Shown here one piece after another: positions 1 through 13,726 of a stretch of 64,000 bases of DNA. The DNA is from Eulemur rufifrons. Its lineage: Eukaryota; Chordata; Mammalia; Primates; Lemuridae. Each line of letters opens with the position of its first letter. Within the stretch, counting starts at the first letter, position 1. The notes under the pieces were generated by a model. That model was not told the origin of the DNA. It searched no databases and saw nothing but the letters and a program-made list of their open reading frames with translations. A program made the position numbers and the translations under genes. Location: NCBI RefSeq assembly GCF_041146395.1, contig NC_090989.1, positions 47,456,501 to 47,520,500 of the forward strand, read 5' to 3'.

Positions 1-59
1 AGGTTTGATGTAAAGAGAGACCTGGGAAGAGAGATGAGACCTGGTTAGGAGAGATAAGG

Positions 60-567
<508 letters not shown>

Positions 568-1121
568 AATGTATGTACCATGACACTGGTCATATTGTAG
601 GTGTTTAATAAATGATAATTATTATATAAGGGTAGAGACTAGGGGTTGAAAAAGTTTGTTGAAACTAAAGAGTGTTAAAGAAGGCAGAAAATATTTGTTG
701 AATGGGTGAATAATGCGAAGTCTATGTTTCTGTACTGTGGAAATGGTTTTAATACAAGTGACTTTAAGGTGAATTTGAATTTTCTTTGAGCTTTCTCTAT
801 AATGTTTTGCAAACATTTAATTTTATAGACTTCAGGAGGCAGGGAGGAGTGGGCTCCCATCTCTGGTAGCCTCTCTCTCTGTGGGGTTGTCCTGTACTAA
901 AGAAGTATGAGAAGAAGAAAGAGGTGAGAGAGTGTCTCAAGAACAACCCCTTTTCAGACATATTCTTAAAAATTGCAAAATATCACATAATTCAGGTATA
1001 GTTTTGAAATACCCTTATAATCACTACTAAGAATAAGAATAGAACATAACCAGCATTCCAGAGATCCCCTTTGCCTCACTCTCATCATAACTCCCCTCCT
1101 CGCTAGAAGTAACCACTATAC

Positions 1122-1280
1122 TTTTTTTTTGAGACAGGGTCTTGCTCTTTTGCCCAGGCTGGGATGCAGTGGTTTGATCATAGCTCACTGTAACCTTGAG
1201 CTCCTGGACTCAAGCAATCCTCCTGCCTCAGCCTCTCAAAGTGCTGGGCTTACAGCTGAGACCCAATGCGTCCAGCCTAT
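1122..1280 (-). repeat. Alu monomer-like fragment
   Basis: Poly(T) followed by GAGACAGGGTCTTGCTCTTT and a single-arm Alu ending near 1280. Only one arm is present and it is diverged. Confidence 0.85.
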
Positions 1281-1339
1281 ACTAACTTTTTGATAATTTG
1301 GAAGATTTTTTTTCCTGGTTATTATGGAGTCTGCAAGCC

Positions 1340-1735
1340 AACCAGCTTCTACTAGAATAATTACAAATAAAAGGACTGACAATACTAAGTGTTGCTGAGG
1401 ATATGGAGCAATTAGAACTTTCACACTGTGCTCTAGGAGTATAAATGGTACAACCACTTTGAAAAACTGAAATTATCTGCTGAAGCTAAACATACATGTA
1501 CCCTATATTGTAGTAATTTTATTTCTGGTATATATGCTATAGAGATAAGTGCTTAGGTGTACTAAAAGACATGTACGTGAATGTTCATAATAGCCTTATG
1601 CATAATAGCTCAAAACTGTAAATAACCCAAATGTCATTTCATATAAGAATTGATAGATAGAATTATATTCAAACTAAGGAACCTAGATCATTGATGTCAT
1701 ACTAGAGAAAAAATACAATTTCAGTTGTTGATACA
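1340..1735 (+). repeat. Old LINE-1 3' region fragment
   Basis: Sense-strand LINE-1 sequence is recognisable: a segment with GGTACAACCACTTTGAAAAA, then GTGAATGTTCATAATAGC and AACCCAAATGTC, typical of the end of ORF2 and beginning of the 3' UTR in old L1M families. Confidence 0.75.
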
Positions 1736-2284
1736 ACTCTGTAGTCTGTAAACAGTGCTCACATATTTTAAGACAGTTCTGGAAGTATTCTGTTCAGGAG
1801 AGAAGAATTATTCTAAAGGAAAGCTATTGCCTTAATGATCGATTGCAGTGTTGAAAACATTTTCCTGGTCAAAGTTGGGAATTGTCCTGTAGGACAGGAA
1901 GGAATGTTCAGTGTTTTAAATCTACCCAGCCTAACTTTTATTTGCCAAGAACATCGAGATTAAAATTCTCTTCTAGTATGAAAAGCATCCTAGATTCTTT
2001 GGTAACTTCAGGTAGCCAGATCTTGAGTGTATGTGTGTTACCCAGAAGAGTAACTTGAGCAGTAACCCAACCTTCTGGTGCTTGGCCTTAGTGGTTTCTC
2101 AGAGTTAAGCACTCCTGTGAAAAGACCAGCACCTTTGTGTAGCATGTTAGTATTTGGAGTTCTGTCTGAATTTCTAAAGATCTCTGTTTTACAGGACATG
2201 TACCAAGCTATACTTCTGTTGCTTTGTTAGAGATCTTATGGGAGCAGAACTCTGGAAAAATCTAGTATTCCCTTTTTAAAGAAT

Positions 2285-2545
2285 GATTCAAATATATAAA
2301 AGGGAAGAGAGGCTAACATAATGAATACTTATGTGCCCACCATGCAACAGTTATCAACATTTTGCCAGTCTTGTTTCATCTTTTTTTGTTGGAGTATTTT
2401 AAAAGCAAATATCAGATATCATTTCATTCAATACTCCTTTATTTAGGAGAAAGAGCAGATTGTTTTAAATTCTCTTTCTTAATAGTTTGTTACTCTGTTG
2501 TTTTAAATGAACTATTCCTTCAATTTCAAGAGAAGAATCATAGTC
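2285..2545 (-). repeat. Old dispersed repeat, copy 1 of 3
   Basis: Similar in order and wording to 3891-4270 and 55885-56190: a segment on 'atgtgcccaccatgcaac', 'atcaacattttgccagtc' and a later poly(T)-rich part. It is probably LINE-derived, but I cannot name the family; strand is a guess. Confidence 0.4.
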
Positions 2546-2586
2546 TAATGATTTGAAATTAAGATGTTAGAACTGAATGAATTTTA

Positions 2587-2665
2587 ATTTTTTTTTTATT
2601 TCAGCATATTATAGGGGTACAAAAAGTTTAGGTTACATATATTGCCCTTCCCCCCCCCCCATTAA
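2587..2665 (-). repeat. Lineage-specific LINE-1 3' end
   Basis: A T-rich start, then TTTCAGCATATTATAGGGGT, ending in a C run. This is the same 3' terminus as at 40613, 43026 and 61066: an LINE-1 3' UTR on the minus strand, severely 5'-truncated. Confidence 0.75.
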
Positions 2666-3610
2666 TTGTGTTTTTCTTTGAATTGGCAATGGTATTTTAA
2701 TTGGCAGGAAGGTTTTTTTTACTTAGCAGAATATTTTATGGATTTAATAACACTTGTGTAATGATATGTTTATTGATGAATTCATGTGAAACAAAGTGGA
2801 AAAACAGATCTTATAGTGATGATCTGCAGTTTTTGGTTTTTCTCACAAAAACTTAAACTGTGGAATATTCAAGCTTGATCCTTCTCTTCTATCCTCTTAC
2901 TTTCACTTTTCCTTCCTCCTAAACTACAAACCATCCACAACCTAGAAATGCTGCTTGCTGGCTAATATTAAAAGTTGGTGAATATCCTCTATTCTGGACC
3001 TTTTTTTTTTTTTGGGTACAGCTTTTCAACAGGCCATTTACTTGGCAGGAGAACTTACAGAATCTTAAAGCAGATTTCATGAAGATTCTCAATGATTTTG
3101 ATTTAGTCTATAGGAAGGTTTCCATGAAAGGAATACTTCTAATTATTTTTATTAAATAAACACATTTTTATTGTTAGCCTAAGATTGGGATTACTTCAGT
3201 TAATCAGCTTGGTGCACCTCATCTCTCAATGTTAGAAACCAGTTTTTCCTTTCTTGGGACACTGGTAAATCACAGAAGACTAAACTCATTATATTTTATT
3301 ACACTATGAGTCTTTTGCATGACTTAAATAGTTATCAAAAGGATCAGTTTCTTTTTAGTCTGTAATACAACCTTGGGTGACAGCTTTGGACTTTATAGTT
3401 TGTATGATGTGCATAACTTCCCTTATATGAAGGTCCATAAAGCGGTTGTGGATTGGAAGCAATTCTCAAACTATTTGCAATGGTAAGCTAATGGTATAAA
3501 AACAGAGAAATAAAGTATTCCAAAATGATCCAACCTCAATCTTATGTTGAGGGGCAGATTTAAGAATGGTAAAATTGACCCACTGGCACATCAGTTAAAA
3601 ATTTCAAACA

Positions 3611-3888
3611 GGACAGGCACAGTGGCTCATCCTGTAATATAGCACTTTGGTAGGCTGAGGCAGAAGGATTGCTTGAGGCTAGGTGTTTGAGACCAGCCTG
3701 AGCAACATAGCGAGACCCCATCTCTACAGAAAATAGAAAAATTAGCTGGTCATGGTGGCACTCCTGTAGTCTCAGCTACTGGGGAGGCTGAGGCAGGAGG
3801 CCAGGTGTCTGCGGTTGCAATGGGCTATGATAGTGCCACTGTACTCCAGCCTGGGCAACAGAGCAAGACCCTGTCTCAAAAAAAAAAA
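3611..3888 (+). repeat. Alu, diverged
   Basis: Both arms are recognisable, with poly(A) at 3878-3888 and an 8-bp direct repeat TTCAAACA on each side (3603-3610, 3889-3896). Confidence 0.9.
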
Positions 3889-3890
3889 TT

Positions 3891-4270
3891 CAAACATATA
3901 CAAAGGTAAACAGAATAGGATGATGACCTCTTATGAATCCATCACCCAACTTCATGACCAACCTTGCTTCATCTATACCTTCACTCACTCCCCCTTTTTA
4001 TGTATTATTTTGTAGCATATCTCAGATTACTCATCATTTCCTCTGTGAATATTTCAGTATATATCTCTAAAAGAGAAGAGCTTTTAAAGAAATAATTACA
4101 TGCTATTACCACATCTCAAAAAAATTAACAATAATGCCTTAGTAACATCAGATATTCAGTCAGTGCTTACATTTCCAATAATCCTTATGAATGGTGTTTT
4201 TGGAAAGAGGATTCAAATAAGGCCATATATTGCAGTTGGTTGGTATAGCTCTTAAATTTCTTTCTTGCTC
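3891..4270 (-). repeat. Old dispersed repeat, copy 2 of 3
   Basis: The best-preserved copy of the unnamed repeat described at 2285. The segment around 3920-4000 mentions ATCACCCAACTTCATGACC, and the 4050-4200 part has a motif ATTCAGTCAGTGCTTACA. The sequence from 4276 to 4480 looks like a different old repeat that I cannot place. Confidence 0.45.
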
Positions 4271-5356
4271 TCTTTTTAGTATCTTAAAAGATGAATTTAT
4301 TATTACTGCATGCTCTGTAGGTTGGCTATGCTGACTGAGTAGTTCTCACTTGGGGTCTCATGGGCTTGCAGTCAGGTCACAGTCAGATCACACATGGGGC
4401 AAGAGTCATCTGAAAGCTTGTCTTGGCTGGATGTTCAAGATGATTCTCTTAAATCTCTCAATCTGTCAGTTTCTTTTCTCTTTCATTTTTGTTGCTTTCT
4501 TTTCTCTTTTTTTGTGAGGGGGGGAGGGTTGTTGAAGAAATGAGATTATTGTCCTGTAGAGTTTCCCATTGTCTACTCGTTTTGCCGATTACATCTGTAT
4601 GTCCTTTGACATGTTTCTCTCCTATTATTTCCTGTAAATGGGATGTGGAGGTTTGATCAGATTCAGCTTTAATTTTTTTGAGGGGAGGATTACTTGTGGG
4701 TTTTATTGGGAGACATACAATGTCTAGTTGTCTCTTGTGTTATTAGTAGTAGCTATTAATATTTTTGGTTAATGCCTGAATTCATTAGAAGTTGCAGAAT
4801 GGTGAAATTCTAACTCTATTATTTATTTTCTTAGTCTGGAGACTATGAAGTAACTATTTGGTTATCCATTGGTATAGTTTGTAGAGGAAAGATAGAATTA
4901 ATAATATTTAATTCTCACCCTTTATTTACCAGTTTTTAAAAATGAATTGGTGGCTCATTAGCATCCTCCAACGGCAACCAGTTAGTTAGCTTTTTTTTTA
5001 AATTGTCATTATGAACTGATGGATTTAAATGCAAGTGATATATTTAGGTACTTCAGTTTGACAGAGCGAGTGGAGAGAATACTTATTCTTTGAAAATAAT
5101 TTGAAATTATTAGGTACCATTAGTGTAGCTCTATGGAAGTGCCCCTGAGCAAGAAAAAGGGTTACAACATTATTAGAGTGAGGGAAATAAGTAAGAAGGA
5201 AGGATAGGTTTTTTTTGCAAACTTGAGTGAATTTTATTTATGAGAAACATCCAACGGTGCTACAAAGGTAGATTAAGAAGAAAGACCATTGTTGCTTGAC
5301 AATGTATCTTGACTACACTGGTGCCATCCCCTTTTCTTTATTTCCCTCAATTCCAG

Positions 5357-5521
5357 TTTGAAAGCTGAATGGCTGTATAGTCAAGGCAAGGGGAGAGCAT
5401 ATCGGCCTGGCCAGCACATCCAGCTTGTCCAGTATCTGGCTACAGTCTGTCCTCTCACTTCTACACTGGGTCTTCAAACTGCAGAGGATGCCAAACTAGA
5501 GAAGATTCTGAGCAAACAGAG
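5357..5521 (+). CDS. CEP97: CEP97 coding exon (first of five in window)
   Basis: CEP97 is a centrosomal protein that works with CCP110 at the distal end of the centriole to restrain premature cilium assembly (known biology). The exon follows a pyrimidine-rich acceptor (AG at 5355-5356) and ends at the donor GTAAGC (GT at 5522). Its first base completes a serine codon; it then reads [15 protein letters not shown] and ends in ILSKQ plus two bases of an arginine codon. By recall of the human protein this is about residues 248-303, just C-terminal to the leucine-rich repeats. No LRR exon is recognisable upstream, so the 5' half of the gene lies outside the window. Phase matches the next exon exactly. 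Identification is from remembered sequence, not a search. Confidence 0.95.
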
Positions 5522-5944
5522 GTAAGCCCATTTATTTTTAATAGCTGATGAATTCACAAGTGAAAATACCTTTGAGAGTCTTTCCTAAGTGATATAATCG
5601 TTAGCCTGAGGCAAGTGCTGGGGTCCACATTTCTTGGCACTTAGGCCCATTGTCACTGCAGGGAAGCTGAACCACACAGTGCAGTCCAGCTTGCTCCATC
5701 GCAACTGTATATTTAATCACTTCTTGAGCAGAGAGAGCCTAGTAGTATGGCACGGGAGAATGGGATTTTAAAAAAATGTGTGTGGTCTTTAATGTAGGTG
5801 TTTCATATGGGTTTTTATATACTAACATTAAGAAGTGTAGCTAGAAGCATTTAGTAGTTACTTCTTTCATCAGAGATCCCACCTTTAAATCTTTGTGCAT
5901 GTATTAATATATATGTGTGTATATGTGAATGTATGTCTATGCAA

Positions 5945-6297
5945 TTTTTTTTTTTTTTTTTGAGACAAGGTCTCATTCTGTTGCCCAGGCTAAAGTTAAG
6001 AAGTTAACTAATCACTAATCCCTTTTCTCTAAGTCATTTGATTTGTTGAGTATCAATATAGCTCACTGCAACCTCACACTACTGGACTCAAGCAGACCTC
6101 CTGCCCGAGTCTCCCCAGTACCTGGACTACAGCCGTGTGCCGTGATGCCTGGCTCATTTTTGTTTTTTTGTACAGAAGGTGGGTCTCCCTGTGTTGCTCA
6201 GGTTCGTCTCTAACTCCTGGCCTCAGGTAATCCTCCAGCCTCAGCCTCCCAAAAGTGCTGGGATTACAGATCTGAGCCACTGTGTCTGGCGCATATG
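5945..6297 (-). repeat. Alu interrupted by a copied CEP97 segment
   Basis: Poly(T) at about 5945-5961, then GAGACAAGGTCTCATTCTG and TTGCCCAGGCTAAA. At 5995 the Alu stops and 61 bp of non-Alu DNA follows; Alu sequence resumes at TAGCTCACTGCAACCTC (about 6059) and runs to about 6297. About 20 Alu bases are missing at the junction. The inserted bases match 6622-6682. Confidence 0.85.
5995..6055 (+). repeat. 61-bp duplicate of the CEP97 exon-intron junction
   Basis: Aligned by eye to 6622-6682: same length, no gaps, about 7 differences, nearly all transitions. The source begins at the last base of the 6489-6622 exon and includes its splice donor. The copy lies in the same orientation about 0.63 kb upstream. 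Confidence 0.85.
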
Positions 6298-6488
6298 CAA
6301 TTTAAAAATAAGTTTCTTAACTTTTTCTATGCAACGCTTTCAAATGAGACTTTATAATTTGGCAGTGATTAAAGGTACTTACTTTGAAAACTTGTAAACT
6401 TGTACTTTTTGACATTGTTACTCAGGAAGCAGAAAAGCTTATTGTTTTTGGTTTGTGTTAAGTCACATCAGATGTTACTGATTTTTAG

Positions 6489-6622
6489 GTTTCATCAGAG
6501 ACAGTTAATGAACCAAAGCCAAAAAGAAGAGTTGTCTCCTCTGGCTCCTACTGAAACAAGGGCACCCCTTATACCTGAGCATTCAAGCCCTATTCAAGAT
6601 TGCCAGATAGTTCAAGAAAGCG
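6489..6622 (+). CDS. CEP97: CEP97 coding exon
   Basis: The acceptor AG is at 6487-6488 and the donor GT at 6623-6624. The first G completes the arginine codon split from the previous exon; 44 codons follow, beginning [20 protein letters not shown] and ending CQIVQES, and the last G starts a glutamate codon. This is the low-complexity linker between the LRR region and the central CEP97 domain; no catalytic motif is expected. The 61 bp starting at the last base of this exon (6622-6682) have a diverged second copy upstream inside an Alu (5995-6055), described under findings. Confidence 0.95.
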
Positions 6623-7065
6623 GTAAGAAGTTAATTGATCATTGATCCTTTTTCTCTAAGTCATTTGATTTGTTGGGTATCATAAGACAGAAAAAAGTAC
6701 ATATTTTTATAATTTTGTATAGCTTTTGTTAACCTTAGTGATCATTTAGATCGTATATTTTATATATATGTATGTATACATACATATGTGTATGTATATT
6801 ATAATTGTTATATTTCTAATTTTTAAAAACATTTCAAGAGCTGCTATCTTTTATATAGACCTGATGTTTTGATTATTCCTATGATTATGACAAGAATTCA
6901 TTTTGCTAAAAATGTTTGTTTTGATGTTTTAGGCATATTGGAGGAAGTCACTGAATGTATTTTATTGCATTTTACTATATTTCAGGGATTAGATTTCATT
7001 AAAAGGATACAATTAAACTTTTTAAATATCTAGTGGTTTAAATGACACTCTGTTGATTCTTCTAG

Positions 7066-7840
7066 AACCTGTCATCCAAGTCAATTCTTGGGTTGGGATA
7101 AGCAGTAATGATGATCAATTATATGCTGTTAAGAATAATTTTCCAGCCTCTGTACACACTACAAGATATTCTCGAAATGACCTGCACCTGGAAGACATAC
7201 AGACAGATGAGGACAAGTTAAATTGTAGTCTTCTCTCTTCAGAGTCTACTTTTATGCCAGTTGCATCAGGACTATCTCCAGTGTCCCCTACAGTTGAGCT
7301 GAGGCTGCAGGACATTAACTTGGGCCCAGAAGATGATGGTGTTGCAGATGAATCTGTGAAAGGGCTGGAAAACCAGGTCTTGGATAAGGAAGAGGAAAAG
7401 CCTTTATGGGCTGCAAATGAGAATTCTGTTCAAATGATGAAAAGTGAGATCATTACGGAGGTAAATGAGAAAGCTGGGCTATTACCGTGTCCTGAGCCAA
7501 CAATAGTCAGCACTATCTTGAAGGATGATAACCACAGTCTTACATCTTTTCCTGAGACAGCTGGACACGATGTCTCTCATACACAGCCAGATGATCAAGA
7601 AACCATGTCTCAAACAGCTTCAGAGAAACTTCCCTGCAGGATTTTAACCCAGAGATCTGTTGCTTTGGGACATGATAAAGTTGCCCTTCAGAAATTGAAT
7701 GAAGCAGCCACCAAGCTTCAGGCCTGTTGGCGGGGCTTTTATACCAGGAACTACAACCCTCAAGCCAAAGATGTGCGTTATGAAATCCGGCTACGCAGAA
7801 TGCAGGAGCACATTGTCTGCTTAACTGATGAAATCAGGAG
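7066..7840 (+). CDS. CEP97: CEP97 large central exon with IQ motif
   Basis: This is the largest coding exon. Acceptor AG is at 7064-7065 (TTCTTCTAG) and donor GT at 7841-7842. It encodes about 258 residues, beginning [21 protein letters not shown] serine-, glutamate- and aspartate-rich, probably disordered stretch occupies most of it. Near the 3' end (about 7711-7755) is an IQ calmodulin-binding motif containing [12 protein letters not shown], followed by a basic helical stretch ending CLTDEIRR. Human CEP97 has its single IQ domain at the matching place. The part at about 7540-7640 is the piece least like the human protein as I remember it. If the downstream intron were retained, the frame would run to a stop at 7875-7877 and give a truncated protein ending just after the IQ region. 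Confidence 0.96.
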
Positions 7841-7954
7841 GTGGGTCAAAAGTCCTGTGGAGGTGCTATTTTGTTGACTTAGGGGTGCCAGATTCTTACA
7901 GTTGATTCAGAATACTGTGCTGCTGTGATCATAACATTTTTTATATCGTGTAGC

Positions 7955-8095
7955 CACTGTTGGTTTACCTGTTTATCTCCTACAATATACGGAAAGCATC
8001 TGGAGAGCAGAGACTGTTATGTCCGTCTCCACCCCCAGCAAAGAAATTGGTACATAGATGCAGTGTAGCAGTAAATGTTGAATGAATGTGAGCTT
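7955..8095 (+). repeat. L2 LINE 3' end fragment
   Basis: The wording ATATACGGAAAGCATCTGGA, AGCAGAGACTGTTATGTCC and GTAAATGTTGAATGAATG follows the L2 3' terminus pattern (gene-sized company of 'basis count' words is lost, only the end is left). Confidence 0.55.
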
Positions 8096-8329
8096 TATAG
8101 TCATCTATAATTCTAAACATAGAAAGGTACAGAAAATGTAGAAAAACTGAATGAGTATAAAAATGAGAAGAAGAGAAAGTCTACACAGAACTCAGTAAGT
8201 GACATAAAAACTAAAGAAAATATAAGGGATTCAAAAGGGGCTACGGTAGGAATTATTCCTTAATTCCATGGCTCCATGTTTTACTGACTGCTGACTCAGG
8301 AAAATTAGGATTTTATTAGTATTGCAACT

Positions 8330-8525
8330 AGTGATATTTATTAATATTATCAGATAGAGTAGGAGGAGGCAGCAAAAGTGACTGAGAAGGGGCAGCTGGA
8401 GTGGTAGAGAAACTAGGAGAGTCCCAACTCCAATGGGGAAGGTGTTTCAGGAGATATGAGAGGTGCCACAGGGAGAACAGAGAACTTATACATTAGATTT
8501 GGCAGCTGGAGGTTATTGGTGACTG
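8330..8525. repeat. Unclassified purine-rich old repeat, left part
   Basis: G/A-rich stretch that continues in style after the solitary LTR (9081-9660, 10370-11230). I read it as one old element broken by later insertions, family unknown. Confidence 0.35.
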
Positions 8526-9080
8526 TGTTGGGAATCCCCAAGACTATCCGCAGTTTCGATGATGAACTGAAAGGACTCAGAACTCAGGGAAATTGTTCTG
8601 TTAATGGTTATAGTTTATTATAACAAAAGATACAGATTAAGATCAGCAAACAGAAAACGTGAATAGGGCACAGTCCAAGAGAGACCACGTATAAGCTTCC
8701 AGTTGTACTCTTAGAGTGGAGTCATGCAGATGGCTTAATTCTCATAGCAGTGATGTGTGACAACACATACAAAGTATTGCCAACTGGAGAAGATCACCAG
8801 AGCCTTGGTGTCTAGAGTTTTCATTGGGGGTCAGTTGCATAGGCATTGAGTGCCCATGTGACTGACCTTAACTACTCAGACCTCAGGCCCCCTAGAAGTC
8901 AAACTGATACACCATGGCCCAGGGCCCCAGGTGAACAAAGCAGGTGTTCACTAGAAATCACATTGATCGCATAAACTATCTGGTGTGGACCAAGACCTCA
9001 GGTGTACAAAGAAACTTTTTTCAGGCAGAATATTCTAAGGGCTTAGAAGTTATCTCTCAGGAGCCAGTTAGGGCCTGACA
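8526..9080 (-). mobile_element. Solitary retroviral-type LTR
   Basis: The stretch begins TGTTGGGAATCCCC and ends GGCCTGACA on the plus strand, so it reads TGTCAGGCC to CCAACA on the minus strand, the usual TG...CA ends. A minus-strand AATAAA falls in the expected R-region place (complement of TTTATTA near 8615). No internal retroviral coding region is attached. I see no clear target-site duplication. Family assignment (ERV1-like) is tentative. Confidence 0.6.
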
Positions 9081-9660
9081 ATCTCTCTGAGGGCAACTTC
9101 AGTGGTGTGAGGGATGAAGACCAGCTTGGAATGGGTCAAATAGTGAATGGGAGGTAAAAGTTTAAAAGATGAGCATAGCCAACTCTTGGGAAATGTTTTG
9201 AGGAGATGAGAGTAGGTAGCTCCTGGAGGAGAATCTGGAGTTAGGGAAGATTCTCTTTTAAAGATGGTAAATATAGAGTGTGTTTATGTGTTGATGGGAA
9301 TGATTCAATAAGGAGAGAAAAAGAGATGGTAGAGAGAAAAGAAGGGAGAAGTGCAGGATTGAAGTTCTTGAGAAGGTGAGAGAAGAAGGGACCCAGGGCA
9401 TAAGTAGAGGAAGTGGCCTGAGGTAGGAGCAGGAGCAGGTAAGGTGATATGTTTGGTGGGTGGGAGGAGGGGAAGTCCTGTCTGGTGCTTTTCCCTTTTC
9501 AGTAATGTATAAGATGTGGTCAACACCTGAAAATGAGGAGAGAGATAAAGGAGGTGTAAGGAGATAAGTATGAGGTATGGGGTAGTCATCTTAAAAATGA
9601 ACTTAAGAGGAGAATGGAAGAAGCTTGCTGGATAATGTGAGGGAAAAAAAGTGCAAAACA
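9081..9660. repeat. Unclassified purine-rich old repeat, middle part
   Basis: Strong G/A strand bias, no coding frame of note. Wording such as CCCAGGGCATAAGTAGAGG resembles TCTAGAGCACAGGTGGAG near 44740, suggesting the same family there. Confidence 0.35.
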
Positions 9661-9684
9661 ATAGGTTATGTTGTATGATTTTTT

Positions 9685-9890
9685 TTTTTTTTTGAGACAG
9701 GGTCTTGCTCTGTCACCCAGGCTAGAGTACAGTGGCGTCATTATGGCTCCCTGCAACTTCAAACTCTTGGGCTCAAGTACTTCTCCTGCCTCAGCCTCCT
9801 GAGTAGCTAGGACTATAGGTGCACACCATCACACCCAGCTAATTTTTTCTATTTTTATTAGAGATGGGGTCTCACTCTTGCTCAGGCTGG
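9685..9890 (-). repeat. Alu, 5'-truncated
   Basis: Poly(T), GAGACAGGGTCTTGCTCTGT, and an arm that ends near 9890. Imperfect direct repeats (TTGTATGATTT at left, TTGTGTGATTT at right) fit a truncated insertion. Confidence 0.88.
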
Positions 9891-9974
9891 GTTGTGTGAT
9901 TTTCATCAGCAATTCTCAGCTGTTTGTTCTGAATCAGCATGATTAATTTGGTTCAGGCAGGATTTTTTTCCTAG

Positions 9975-11230
<1,256 letters not shown>

Positions 11231-11674
11231 CCTTAGAGAGAGTGTTTCCTGTGGGTGATCATGAGTACTCGACTCCACTGTGATCCTTAATTGTTTTGGA
11301 GGCTTTGAATAACCACTTCTTTCTGCATCTACTGTCCCTTTGGTGGGTTTGGATGGAAAATTGAAGCCAGATAAAGAGTCATTTAATGTTTTATCTTATT
11401 TTTTATCTCTGGCAATACTTTGTAGAACTAATGTCTGAATTTCAGTCACATCTCATTTGACTTTTACTTTGACTTATAGTTCCAAATTAAGGTTTCATAG
11501 CTTTTGATTTAAAGTGAGAAAGAAAAAAATTAACTTTTCTGTTTAGATCTTCTAAAAGTGGAAAGGACTATTGTTAAATTATTAATCTCTATATAATCCA
11601 TGTGCTATTAGTCGTAACAGGAAGTACAAGTCAAAACAGCCTTACTTGTGTCAATAATGTATTTTGAATTGTAG

Positions 11675-11750
11675 ATTAAGAAAAGAAAGGGATGATGAAC
11701 GTGTTAAAAAATTTGTGCAAGAAGAGGCTGTCAAATTCCTTTGGAACCAG
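11675..11750 (+). CDS. CEP97: CEP97 short coding exon
   Basis: This exon is too short to stand out as an open frame. Acceptor AG is at 11673-11674 and donor GT at 11751-11752. The first A completes an arginine codon; 25 full codons follow, starting [14 protein letters not shown] and ending FLWNQ. Charged, heptad-like residues suggest a continued helix after the IQ motif. Phase 0 at the 3' end matches the last exon. It is separated from its neighbours by introns of 3.8 kb and 2.0 kb. Confidence 0.93.
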
Positions 11751-12478
11751 GTAAACCCCCTTCTGCTGATTTACCTAACATATGAACAAAGAAAAATTCT
11801 AGATTCATTGACATAGAGTAGTCAGGCATATTAAGCCTTCTTTTTCAAGGTTAAGGGTGTGGTTTATGCTCTTTGCCACTAACTCTGAACTAGGACAGTG
11901 AATTTTGTTACCTTTTATTTAATCTGATGAAGGAAGGGGGCTTAATTGAAGAATGTTGTTATAACTTTCGAATAGATATAAAAAACCCAATTTGAAATTT
12001 TATATAGCTATCTATCTGTTTTTATCTTTTGGGAATATTTGAATGAAAGGTGACAAAGACGGTATATAATGGCTACAATATGCATGTCCTAAAAAGTATA
12101 TGTGTCTACTTAGGAGAGGAAATTTGAATCCCCTTATAGCACACTTTCAGGGCAGTTTAAGCAGTTGGTTTTACTAGTATTGTATTGTATCAAATACTTC
12201 TTGATAATTTATTGGAAATATTTTTATAAAAAATTTTGTTATAACAGGATTTGACCCATAAAATTAAAATATAATTACTGATTTTTAAGGTATCGTAATT
12301 ACAAAAAGTAGGGGAATGATTACATAAATTATAGAATAGTAATACTATGGAACAGTTAAAAAGAGTAAGGTAACAGTACGGACTGCTAAGGAAAGATCTC
12401 CAAAATAACACTTTTTAGTGAAAAACAGCAAGATGCAGAACTTAGGGTTCCACTTGGTTTTAAAAACTCCCTGTGTAT

Positions 12479-12652
12479 TTTTTATTTTTAGAGATGAGGA
12501 TCTTGCTTTGTTGCCCAAGCTGGAGTGCAGTTGCTATTCACAGTACAATCATGACACACTATAGCCTGGAACTCCTGGGCTCAAGTGATCCTCCTCTCTT
12601 ATCCTCCTGAGTGACAGGGACTAACAAGTGCATGCCACTGTGCCAGGCTTCC
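12479..12652 (-). repeat. Alu monomer-like fragment
   Basis: TTTTTAGAGATGAGGATCTT followed by a single diverged arm ending GTGCCAGGCTT. Confidence 0.8.
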
Positions 12653-12690
12653 CTGTGTATTTGGAAACACTACATCGAAAAAAGTCTGTC

Positions 12691-13070
<380 letters not shown>

Positions 13071-13726
13071 TCAGAGGAAAACTAAAATTCTGTATATTGC
13101 TTTCTTGCCTGCAGTTTTTACAGTAAAATTTTTTGAAATTTTAATTATACTTTTAAATGTAAAGGTCATATCAAGAATTTGGTATGTTTTAGGTATTTTA
13201 GGAAGTTGCATATACTGTATGATTAGATGATATATAAAAACTTATGTATCATCTACATGAATATCTAAAATGAGACTTATTTTAGAGGATCTACTTTTAT
13301 CAGTGAGCTCTAATTTGTCTTTGAATAGACCTCAGTGCATATTGAGTACATTGTAGACCCCTTAGTCAGCTATACATATACTGTTGTGCTTCTATTTTTC
13401 TAGTAGAAGCAGGGGAATTACTTTGGCCCATCCTCCTGATGAGGGCCTTTTTTTGTTTGTTTTGTTCTGTTTTTTGAGATGAAGTCTAGCTGTGTTGCCC
13501 AGACTGGCCTCTTGGTGAGGGCCTTTTGTCACCAAGGACTCGTACCACTTGTGCTAGCCAGGGTTAGGCTGGGGGTGCTATGGAAAGAATAAGGGGAATC
13601 AGGCAATTTCCAACTCCAGTTCTACCATTTACCAACTTCATGACTGCTGGAAGAAAAGCTCAAAGGACAATTATAAAACAGCTATGGTTTTTATTTTATA
13701 ATAAAACTATATCCTCTGGTTTATAG

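Noticed and set aside
9305..9661. 118-codon minus-strand frame rich in Leu, Ser and Pro
   Set aside because: It is the complement of a G/A-rich repeat; composition alone explains the lack of stops.
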